NCBI GenBank assembly: GCA_903813345.2
Contig: CAIIXF020000006.1
Coordinates: 18,292,348-18,356,347 of the forward strand
DNA length: 64,000 nucleotides
Source of the DNA: Owenia fusiformis
Taxonomy: Eukaryota > Annelida > Polychaeta > Sabellida > Oweniidae
Reading direction: 5' to 3'
Below, piece after piece: positions 9,901 through 17,300 of the stretch (the stretch's first letter is position 1; each line of letters starts with the position of its first letter). Position numbers and translations under genes: made by a program. The notes beneath the pieces were generated by a model. That model did no database searches. It was given only the letters and a program-made list of their open reading frames with translations, and was not told where the DNA came from.

Positions 9901-11908
9901 TGAGGAGGAGCTGGTCACAGATCATGCAAAGCAGCTGAGGCAGAGGATGGAACAAGTTCATGAGAAAGCTAGGGATGTGATCCATCTGGCTGCAGATCGG
10001 CAAAAGAGTTCTTATGATAGAAAGATGAATTACAAAGCGTATCAGAGGGGTGATGCAGTGTGGGTACGCAACAAAAGCCGGAAGAAGGGTAGATCACCGA
10101 AATTACAACCCAGATGGGTAGGACCCTTCCAAGTGATCAAGATGTTGTCACCTGTTGTATACCGTGTACGAGAAAATGGTACAGGAAAACCTAAAGTCCT
10201 TCACTACAATCAGTTGAAGAGATTTGAGAGTCCTTTGCCCGAAACCTGGCCAACATTGACCAATCCTGATGAACCAGTTGAGACTGTTGAACTAGAAAAG
10301 GATCCGTTAGCAAAGATGGACTGCCCTAAGAGCCGAGAGGGATCAGGACGAAAGATATTGATTCCGCCTGTCATTGATCTGGTTTCCAAGGACGGGAATG
10401 GGACTATGCATACCAGTCCAACAGCGAAAGATTTTTCCGGTCTGCGTAAGCGTAATTCAAAACTGCGGGCAAATTCTTCCGGATCGGCACATGTAAGTCC
10501 GGCTGAAAATTTCGTGAGTCCGAGTGAAAGTCCGGTTCTGAACGATTTTCCCGATATTGGCGAGAGTGAGTCAAAAGAGCGGTCGGATTTGACTGGATCA
10601 GGATGTTTGATCCCACCGGAAAATCCGAGTCCGAAAGATTTTTCTGGGCCCCGAGCGGATGAATCAAAAGTACGGCCGCAGTTGATCCGATCGGAATCCT
10701 CCACTCCTAAGACTGAGATAAAGTCCTCTGATACCATTGCTAAACCTATGAAATTTGGGGAGAATTCTGATGATAATGGGGAAAGTTTTAAAAGGGAAAG
10801 AACCAGGCCAAAACGGGGATCTAGGAAACCTGCTAAATTCGATAACTTTGTGCTTTCAGTGATGGAGCGAGGCAGACCCAGTAAGAGGTCCTACTCAGAA
10901 TCACCTAAGAATAGGCGTCCTAGGCCCAGAAGCAGGAGTAGGAGTCCTCGATCTCCATCCAAGGAGCGATGTCCAATATGCCGGATGTCATTTGTGAATC
11001 GCAGTAATTGCCGTAGACACTTAAGACGCCAACATGGGGTGGACCCGAAAAGACGCAGCCCATCAAAGGAGAGTTGGGATGAGATTCCTTTTGGGGAACG
11101 TATCCCCCTTCATGAAATCGTGAGCACAGTGAGTATGTGGGATCACAAAGGATCATCCAAGGACAATCGGGGACATTCGAGCCAAAAAGACAAGGTGTCT
11201 AAGAAAGATCGACATCACCATAAGTCCCAATCTTCGACCTATGCCCAGAAAGATCGCTCCTTTTTGCCACAATCCCAGAAGATCAGTAAGACTCCTAAAG
11301 GAGGGACTCTCAGCACGTCTTCCAATGTTCTGAAGACTAGTGAAGATCCAGTCCCTCGTGCTACACCTACGCCCAGTTCAAAGGTGATTACTGCATCGAA
11401 TAAGAGTGGGACTCCTAGCAGGGTTTCCACCGTGACCAAGACTAGCAAAGAACCAGTCACTCGTGCTTCACCGATGCCAAACACACAGGTGGTTCCTACC
11501 TCTAACACCAGTGGGACTCCTCGTTTGTCAGTCAGTGTATGTGACATTAGGGATCAACCCGTTTCTTGTGATGTTACCATGCCTAGATCCCAGGTAGTCA
11601 CTAAGACCCCTAAAAGTGGACGCTCTAGTGCTACCATCAGTGCGTCGGATCAGCCTGTTCTTCGTGACTCTCCTGCCTCTAGTAAGAACAGTCCTAGACG
11701 GAGCAACATTCCAGGGATTAATCCTCTGGAAGGTCAGGAGTTGGATCATCCTGCACCGCCTATTCTAAGTCTATCTCCAGGGATCACACCCAGGAGAAGG
11801 GTGATTACCATGCAGGATCAAGGGACTCAGACACTAGGGATGAGTTTGGGGCAGAACATTAACATTCAACATGTGGAGAATTTGTATGTTGGTTCAGCAA
11901 ACCATTAA
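3935..11908 (+). CDS. Ty3/gypsy Gag-Pol polyprotein, intact (element 1)
   Basis: This is one frame of 2657 residues with no gag/pol frameshift or stop. Residues 1-450 form a charged N-terminal extension I do not recognise. The Gag domain spans about 460-640. CCHC zinc knuckles lie at 682-695 and 700-713. The protease has DSGA at 777-780. The reverse transcriptase starts near 1210 with YLDD at 1371-1374. RNase H has its first Asp at 1518. The integrase zinc finger has H1757, H1764, C1794 and C1797, and the catalytic triad is D1826, D1886 and E1922 (D,D35E). A GPY/F-like segment follows near 2055-2095. The long C-terminal extension has an RS-rich stretch (about 2326-2344), a C2H2 finger (C2346, C2349, H2362, H2367) and a Ser/Thr/Pro-rich tail with about 35-residue repeats. 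No signal peptide or membrane segment suggests an Env. The start follows the primer site by 32 bases. All expected catalytic residues are present. Confidence 0.95.
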   Translation: MAEGGDPKDLTVFFKGEGGSDRMDLDDTLPLEDDPQRSRLGVEAELQRDQESHDVPGTPLQPTVRRKAGLTMRSGYPASYSTGYWSEGPKSQMISGYETPTRGIRPLGFPLTSTVDPAEMNFLPGKREQTPQDLKTVLGVSDDSHKKKMPADHPEMGDPKRNINPFEKPEEAGSEESPSRRWEKWRYQLEDKNSAPNARMRREDDQVKYPKFSIGEDGPGRSMGAESAKIPEIRDQIPFMRMKQMPKMGGVEPMSVLRNGRDNKPKQRGVGDVARNWQSEPRRLMKDESRGTLPKMGCGHSRNVSFNDEEGPSLRREGNPSFIPPWPLRRQKRFYYPNDDTELPEQEMPRVNQGAPMRSIDQLGADLHGMAGISKETFSDKLPGFVNQDVHNEIPVRDTENRDGISSNESKKIEEKLIDKGSGRDSDPPESEKTDHLFDLVKQTLTMAGHVMKSQSSSKRARIKPTQTFAGTSSWPEYKAYFETCVENNDWSNVEKRQYLVTNLRDDAQQMVLELDKGYTYEDLLEALDKRFGPGGKADVFEAELSSRVRKPKESLQSLGQSIRRLASLAYPEMSRAAQDRLARRSFEQSLTDEDLRRAIHQKDPATLDKAIEIALKEESYQESERIRRGLKPRIKDHKISAVTDENKHEDKIMKMIMDLNEKLDRCNLGKSRDYPPQKQTCRRCGEDSHIAKRCPTITCYNCGEGGHLSYDCQKPPKQKSSSQKQNQGSGSSSNVTPIRFLTEGNVEMDGSHRGSVVRKIVAEGRICGTPIEFLVDSGAVRTMVELRSYQRIPEYKRPILKPAGRIFLQADGSPLALYGMFTSEIKLEGHSTDMDVVVADIAQEGILGSEYLSASGVVIDFNQLTLSFGSIGDESYCSLQDEIEAPPNSPKWNQGNRELLEERRDMRQVAIIDKKEERPAVTSWDRNIDLDDVEDSDSTEFESSESEQEDGQDPFEDPRIPAESQSEEDTPRCTMINACEITDDLRQDGWILDAPVECEAEVMNPSPDYEDHEEKTSNSRLTDTVCVLKKDLEIPPFSCCKVDLQIDGVQDGEQVIIEIDDESMDPNLVMVDVIVKSKEQSGVTELWNNSALPISLDKGQSIGICSLIESVYRVGEAPEEINHIASSILEEKGPLYTQKEKTSEDQDQTRPHLEMVPDCLPPYLEDLYERSIEGLDEDQIKQTRLLLCKNADVFVTTERDIGHTSWVQHTIPTGDTPPIKQAYRRLPPGRQEEVDSQVKDLLDRGIIEPSCSPWSSPIVLVKKKDGKWRFCVDYRKLNSATHKDGFPISNIGETLDIMGECEYYSTLDCCSGYWQIQVDPKDREKTAFSVRGGQYQWVVMPFGLTGAPATFCRLMERVFRGMSYKTSLIYLDDVITFGDDFATAVGRLEDIFDRFRAAGLKLKPSKCVLFRKEVEFLGHIVSKSGVSPNPDKVKQILDYPNPRCVKHVRQFLGGTSYYRRHIKDFAQIAGPLHDLTRKNVEFKWTQDCQIAMDQLKEKLASAPILGYPRSGCPYIVDTDASLEAIGAVLSQEQDGEERVLYYASKRLSRTERNYCVTRRELLAVVNYVKYFKQFLYGVHFLLRTDHSSLRWLVNFREPEGQLARWIQILQEFDYEVQYRPGVKHQNADLMSRIPCKQCTHCEGRCVPEPNYDGEDEVVLTVEMKPEWSLEEIRDAQMKDPGLRLILEGIESGASQPKWDDISWKSPEVKKLWIQWGRLHVQQGVLCRSWEDHDGRGVSFQIVAPKQLQGRVLELSHSNKVAGHYGLKRTIERCRRRFYWTSLSNDVRSYCRSCYACGSRKNPARQKIGPLQVVRVGAPMERWGIDVLGPFPTTKRGNKVILVCSDYFTKWPEVFALPNQEATTVASKLVDEVCCRWGIPKQLHSDQGRNFEAEVFQEVCSLMGIEKTHTTPFHPASNGMVERFNHTLIDNIVKLAAPAYNQDDWDLNIPLALMAYRTSVHRITGETPAMLMMGRELEAPLERMVAVPFEEELVTDHAKQLRQRMEQVHEKARDVIHLAADRQKSSYDRKMNYKAYQRGDAVWVRNKSRKKGRSPKLQPRWVGPFQVIKMLSPVVYRVRENGTGKPKVLHYNQLKRFESPLPETWPTLTNPDEPVETVELEKDPLAKMDCPKSREGSGRKILIPPVIDLVSKDGNGTMHTSPTAKDFSGLRKRNSKLRANSSGSAHVSPAENFVSPSESPVLNDFPDIGESESKERSDLTGSGCLIPPENPSPKDFSGPRADESKVRPQLIRSESSTPKTEIKSSDTIAKPMKFGENSDDNGESFKRERTRPKRGSRKPAKFDNFVLSVMERGRPSKRSYSESPKNRRPRPRSRSRSPRSPSKERCPICRMSFVNRSNCRRHLRRQHGVDPKRRSPSKESWDEIPFGERIPLHEIVSTVSMWDHKGSSKDNRGHSSQKDKVSKKDRHHHKSQSSTYAQKDRSFLPQSQKISKTPKGGTLSTSSNVLKTSEDPVPRATPTPSSKVITASNKSGTPSRVSTVTKTSKEPVTRASPMPNTQVVPTSNTSGTPRLSVSVCDIRDQPVSCDVTMPRSQVVTKTPKSGRSSATISASDQPVLRDSPASSKNSPRRSNIPGINPLEGQELDHPAPPILSLSPGITPRRRVITMQDQGTQTLGMSLGQNINIQHVENLYVGSANH

Positions 11909-11981
11909 CTATTCTAGATCTTAGTGATCTACCAGCAGGTCCAGAGTGTTTATTATAGTGTTCATGTTACTTTTGGTAAGG

Positions 11982-12077
11982 GGTCCCAGAGCTGGAGGAG
12001 CTTAAAGGAGTCCAGCATGCCTAGAAGCGAGGTGGTGCTTATGGGGGTGGATTATCAAGATGATAATCCATCGGATC
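11982..12077 (+). ncRNA. Structured RNA motif, copy A (element 1, 3' untranslated region)
   Basis: The motif can fold as a four-way junction. The closing stem is GGTCC (11982-11986) with GGATC (12073-12077). The first hairpin is GCTGGA (11991-11996) with TCCAGC (12011-12016). The second is CCTAGAAGC (12020-12028) with GCTTATGGG (12037-12045), with one mismatch. The third is TGGATTATC (12048-12056) with GATAATCCA (12062-12070), perfect over nine pairs. A second, diverged copy 326 bp downstream keeps the stems with different bases, which argues for selection on structure. It lies between the gag-pol stop and the 3' LTR. A role in RNA export, packaging or reverse transcription is only inference. 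Confidence 0.7.
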
Positions 12078-12307
12078 ATTTGCTTTAGTAGTTGTATTTT
12101 TTTTTTATATATGTAAATTTAGATAGTTGTACATTTTATGTAAAAGTTCTTTGTGTAATTCAACATAATCTACAAAACTTCTACTTTGAAAGTTTGTATA
12201 AGTCATAGATACAGTGATGAGGAGTTGACCGTATAAAGATTATGTAGTGATCATAAGTGGTACAGTAGGAAAGATTATTATGTTTTTGTAATAGTCTTTG
12301 ATAGTGT

Positions 12308-12410
12308 TGATCCCAGAGTCGGTGGACTTAAGCTTAGGAGCTTAAAGGAGTCCGGCATACCTTGAAGCGAGGCTGTGCTTCCAGGGGTGGACTAGAAGTC
12401 CATCGGATCA
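12308..12410 (+). ncRNA. Structured RNA motif, copy B (element 1, 3' untranslated region)
   Basis: The fold is the same as in copy A. The closing stem is TGATCC (12308-12313) with GGATCA (12405-12410). The first hairpin is GGAC/GTCC (12324-12327, 12350-12353) topped by TTAAGCT/AGCTTAA. The second is CCTTGAAGC (12360-12368) with GCTTCCAGG (12377-12385). The third is TGGACT/AGTCCA (12388-12393, 12397-12402). Segments identical or nearly so in both copies include GGAGCTTAAAGGAGTCC, GAAGCGAGG, GTGCTT and TCCATCGGATCAT. Confidence 0.7.
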
Positions 12411-12597
12411 TGTTTTTGTACATATTGTTATATTGTATATAATTGTGATAGTTGTATATAATTGTGTTACAGAATGTCACTTGTGCAATTTTGTTTTAAA
12501 GAGGTAATATATTTTTATAAGAGAGATTATGTTAAATAGGTAATTATATTTTTGTACAGTAGTATAAGTTTTTACGGCGAGGGCGCCTTGTCTTAGT

Positions 12598-12604
12598 AGG
12601 GGGG
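12598..12604 (+). other. Candidate polypurine tract (element 1)
   Basis: AGGGGGG ends two bases before LTR 2, where plus-strand priming would be expected. The tract is short, and the TA between it and the LTR is unusual but the same in both copies. Confidence 0.45.
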
Positions 12605-12606
12605 TA

Positions 12607-14314
12607 TGTGGGAAAATTAAATATATGCCATGTCATAGTTTTCACTGGTCGAGTAGTGCATGTCAACTTTGTAATTTTATGTAAGGGCGCTGAGTTGCAT
12701 AGCAACCCGTCATGCGCAAAATAGATGCGCGTTATACTTGTGTCGTCTGGAAGTGATTGACCACATAATTTTTCTCAATTTCGGACAGGATTTGCTACCA
12801 CTGTAAAGGTAAATTACATGTTATGTTTATCACAGTATCAATTGTTATAATCCAGAGATTACCATGATACGTTTATAATTTAAAGGTAGAGTGTAGATTT
12901 TGTATATTTCTGACGCATCTTTTGAAAACATTTTCTGTTTACGGCAGCCATATGTAAATTTGCGAACGTAGTAAAACTTAGGTCAAGTTAATTACTCTTT
13001 CATATTTTAAAGTAAACATTAGTTAAAGTAGTTTTTTATATAAATTCAGTGTGTTTATTATGCATTAGCCTGGATTTCCAATTCCATTTCAAGTAAAAGG
13101 GGCAATATAACTTGTGATCAATTTCATGTTTTTGGCGGGAGTTTAGGGGAAAATTTTGCCGTGATTTACAATTTGTAAACCCCTAGACGCCATGTTTTTC
13201 AATATTCATCAATGGCGGGGCTGTGTTGAATTTTGTCCGGAAGAAATTCAACTTTAAATGACCGTTTTTGGAGATATAATGAATACATCAATGATAATTT
13301 AATTGCGACATTACATTGAAGAAACTTCAGAGTGAATTTGAATTACCGGCGCTCAAGTATTTACACGAAAACGTAAGTGAAACAGTTCCACTGATATTTC
13401 ATGAGTTTATTGTCCATTTAATTATCACCAATGAGGTTGTGTTAGCTCGTGATCCTGAAGAAGGGTCATTTGGAGGGACTAACTTTATGTAGATGTGAAG
13501 TGTTAGCTCGTGATCCTGAAGAAGGGTCATTTGGAGGGACTAACTTTATGTAGATGTAAATTATTAGCTCGTGATCCTGAATAAAGGTCATTTGGAGGGA
13601 CTAACTTTATGTAGATGTAAATTGTTAGCTCGTGATCCTGAATAAAGGTCATTTGGAGGGACTAACTTTATGTAGATGGCATGTATTATGAGGGAATAAA
13701 CTGTGTTGCAAATAGTTAGCTCGTGATCCTGAAGAAGGGTCATTTGGAGGTACTAACGACATTATAATAGAGTATAGATTAGATATTTTAAAGATGAACT
13801 GATAAGTTTTTATGGAATTACGTCTTTGATTCCCAAGATCATTGAGATCAGAAGACCATTTGATCAGACTTTTGATATAGAGACTTTTTGAATTTTGTGC
13901 CTGATTTAAGATCCTGAAGAAGGATCGGGATCAGCATTTTCGATACTTGAGATTGAGACAATCATGATCAGTTTGAATTTAAGCATTCCTTTGATCTTTA
14001 AGAAACATAATCTCCGAGATCATTGAGACTTTTTGGGACTACTTGTAATTTTGTAATTATTGGACTTTTTGAGATTTTATTGAGGATCGCGCTCATTCAG
14101 TGGAGTTTAGAACTTTATATTGATTTGTAAGAATAAATGGAATATAGTAGACACACTACCAAAATCTTGAGTTTTATGTTATGCAAAGAAGTCGAAGGGA
14201 CTTAAGCCATTTGTTACGTCTTGTAATTTCACAGCGGCGTATACCTGTCATACGTCACCCACTTGTAATATAGTTGTTGACACAAATTACCCTTCGTTTG
14301 TGTAAAGTCCGACA
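12607..14314 (+). repeat. LTR 2 (shared middle LTR)
   Basis: It acts as 3' LTR of element 1 and 5' LTR of element 2. Length and end bases equal LTR 1. It contains the same five stem-loop repeats at 13441-13757. A single LTR between two internal regions is the hallmark of LTR-LTR homologous recombination. Confidence 0.93.
13441..13757 (+). repeat. Five-copy stem-loop repeat in LTR 2
   Basis: This is the counterpart of 3009-3325. Unit spacing is the same (61, 61, 61 and 91 bp) and units 3 and 4 again carry AATAAA. Confidence 0.85.
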
Positions 14315-14315
14315 T

Positions 14316-14334
14316 TGGTGGCAGTGGTGGGATT
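14316..14334 (+). other. Primer binding site, tRNA-Leu type (element 2)
   Basis: It is identical to the site at 3884-3902 and again one base after the LTR end. Confidence 0.75.
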
Positions 14335-14366
14335 TCTGTGTTTGACGCAAGACTACAATTAGCAGA

Positions 14367-17300
14367 ATGGCAGAGGGAGGGGATCCTAAGGATCTAACAG
14401 TATTCTTCAAAGGTGAGGGAGGCAGTGATCGTATGGATTTAGATGATACTCTACCTTTGGAAGATGACCCTCAGCGTAGTAGGTTAGGGGTAGAGGCTGA
14501 GCTGCAGCGGGACCAGGAGAGCCATGATGTACCCGGAACGCCCCTTCAGCCTACAGTTCGGAGGAAGGCTGGGTTGACAATGCGGAGCGGATATCCTGCA
14601 TCCTACAGTACTGGGTATTGGTCGGAGGGACCCAAATCCCAAATGATCTCCGGGTATGAGACTCCTACACGAGGAATCCGACCCCTGGGATTTCCATTGA
14701 CATCTACTGTAGATCCAGCCGAAATGAACTTTCTTCCTGGGAAGAGGGAGCAGACTCCCCAGGATTTAAAGACTGTTTTAGGAGTAAGTGATGATAGCCA
14801 CAAGAAGAAGATGCCAGCTGATCATCCAGAGATGGGTGATCCAAAGAGGAATATTAATCCCTTTGAGAAGCCAGAAGAAGCTGGATCAGAAGAGTCACCA
14901 AGTAGAAGGTGGGAAAAGTGGCGATACCAATTGGAAGATAAAAATTCTGCTCCAAATGCCCGAATGAGACGTGAAGATGACCAAGTTAAATATCCGAAGT
15001 TTTCTATAGGGGAGGATGGCCCTGGACGATCCATGGGAGCGGAATCTGCAAAGATTCCTGAGATCAGGGATCAGATCCCATTCATGAGAATGAAACAAAT
15101 GCCCAAGATGGGTGGAGTAGAGCCTATGTCAGTATTAAGAAATGGACGGGATAACAAACCGAAACAGAGAGGTGTTGGAGATGTAGCCAGAAATTGGCAG
15201 AGTGAACCGAGGAGATTAATGAAAGATGAATCTAGAGGGACTTTGCCGAAGATGGGCTGTGGTCATTCACGTAATGTCAGCTTTAATGATGAAGAGGGAC
15301 CCTCCCTTCGAAGAGAGGGGAATCCTAGCTTTATTCCACCATGGCCATTGAGGAGGCAGAAGCGATTCTACTATCCCAATGATGACACTGAACTACCAGA
15401 ACAGGAGATGCCCCGTGTTAATCAAGGTGCACCGATGAGATCAATTGATCAACTGGGAGCAGATCTTCATGGTATGGCTGGGATCAGTAAGGAGACTTTT
15501 TCTGACAAACTCCCTGGGTTCGTAAACCAAGATGTACACAATGAAATACCAGTTAGAGACACGGAGAATAGAGATGGGATTTCCAGCAATGAGTCCAAGA
15601 AGATAGAGGAGAAATTGATTGACAAAGGGAGTGGCAGAGATAGTGATCCACCTGAGTCCGAGAAGACAGATCATTTGTTTGATCTCGTCAAACAAACCCT
15701 AACCATGGCAGGACATGTAATGAAATCCCAGTCGAGTAGTAAGCGGGCTCGGATAAAGCCAACACAGACTTTTGCTGGGACTTCTTCATGGCCAGAATAC
15801 AAAGCTTATTTCGAAACATGTGTCGAAAATAATGATTGGAGTAATGTAGAGAAACGTCAGTACCTAGTCACAAATCTACGTGATGATGCACAGCAAATGG
15901 TTCTTGAATTGGATAAAGGCTACACATATGAAGACTTGCTTGAGGCCCTGGACAAACGTTTCGGGCCAGGAGGAAAGGCTGATGTTTTTGAGGCCGAGCT
16001 GAGCAGTCGAGTACGTAAGCCGAAAGAATCTTTGCAGAGCCTTGGACAAAGCATCAGAAGACTTGCTTCTTTAGCCTACCCAGAGATGAGCAGGGCAGCT
16101 CAGGATCGACTAGCAAGGAGAAGCTTTGAGCAATCACTTACCGATGAAGACTTGAGAAGAGCAATCCACCAAAAAGATCCGGCAACCTTGGACAAAGCTA
16201 TTGAGATTGCGCTCAAAGAAGAAAGTTATCAGGAATCTGAAAGGATCAGACGGGGATTGAAACCAAGGATTAAAGATCATAAGATTTCAGCTGTGACTGA
16301 TGAGAATAAACATGAAGACAAAATAATGAAGATGATTATGGACTTAAATGAAAAACTGGACAGATGTAACTTAGGGAAGTCCAGAGACTACCCACCACAG
16401 AAGCAAACTTGTAGGAGATGTGGGGAGGATAGTCATATAGCCAAGCGGTGCCCGACAATCACCTGTTACAACTGTGGAGAAGGTGGGCACCTTTCATATG
16501 ATTGCCAAAAGCCTCCAAAGCAAAAGTCATCTTCCCAAAAGCAAAATCAAGGGAGTGGATCATCAAGTAATGTGACACCGATACGTTTCCTTACAGAAGG
16601 TAACGTAGAGATGGATGGGTCACATAGAGGTAGTGTTGTGAGGAAAATTGTAGCAGAGGGACGAATATGTGGAACACCCATAGAGTTCTTGGTGGATTCA
16701 GGTGCAGTACGGACAATGGTCGAGCTGAGGAGTTACCAGAGAATTCCAGAGTACAAACGTCCAATCCTAAAGCCAGCTGGACGTATTTTTCTGCAAGCTG
16801 ATGGATCCCCATTAGCGTTGTATGGAATGTTCACCAGTGAGATCAAGCTTGAGGGTCATTCAACTGACATGGATGTTGTAGTTGCAGACATCGCACAAGA
16901 AGGGATCTTGGGATCGGAATATCTGTCAGCTAGTGGTGTTGTGATTGATTTCAATCAGCTGACACTAAGCTTCGGGAGTATTGGTGATGAGAGCTATTGT
17001 TCCCTTCAAGATGAGATTGAAGCACCTCCTAACAGTCCCAAATGGAACCAGGGGAATAGGGAGCTTCTTGAAGAGAGAAGGGACATGCGTCAGGTAGCAA
17101 TCATAGATAAGAAAGAGGAGAGGCCAGCAGTCACTTCCTGGGATCGGAATATCGACTTAGATGATGTGGAGGACTCGGATTCAACTGAATTTGAATCCAG
17201 CGAAAGTGAACAAGAAGATGGCCAAGATCCATTTGAAGATCCTAGAATTCCAGCAGAGTCTCAAAGTGAAGAGGATACTCCCCGATGTACGATGATTAAT

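Noticed and set aside
10210-10737. Antisense open frame of 175 codons in gag-pol, repeated at 20642-21169
   Set aside because: It is the mirror of the low-complexity C-terminal coding region, with no motif or promoter of its own. The open frame follows from the codon bias of the sense strand.
10300-11908. Possible envelope gene after integrase
   Set aside because: No signal peptide, hydrophobic fusion segment or membrane anchor is visible. The region is hydrophilic and in frame with Pol.
11982-12410. Known self-cleaving ribozyme or tRNA-like structure
   Set aside because: I see no hammerhead core (CTGATGA with GAAA), no twister-type conserved core and no tRNA A/B boxes. The fold is described only as an unassigned structured motif.
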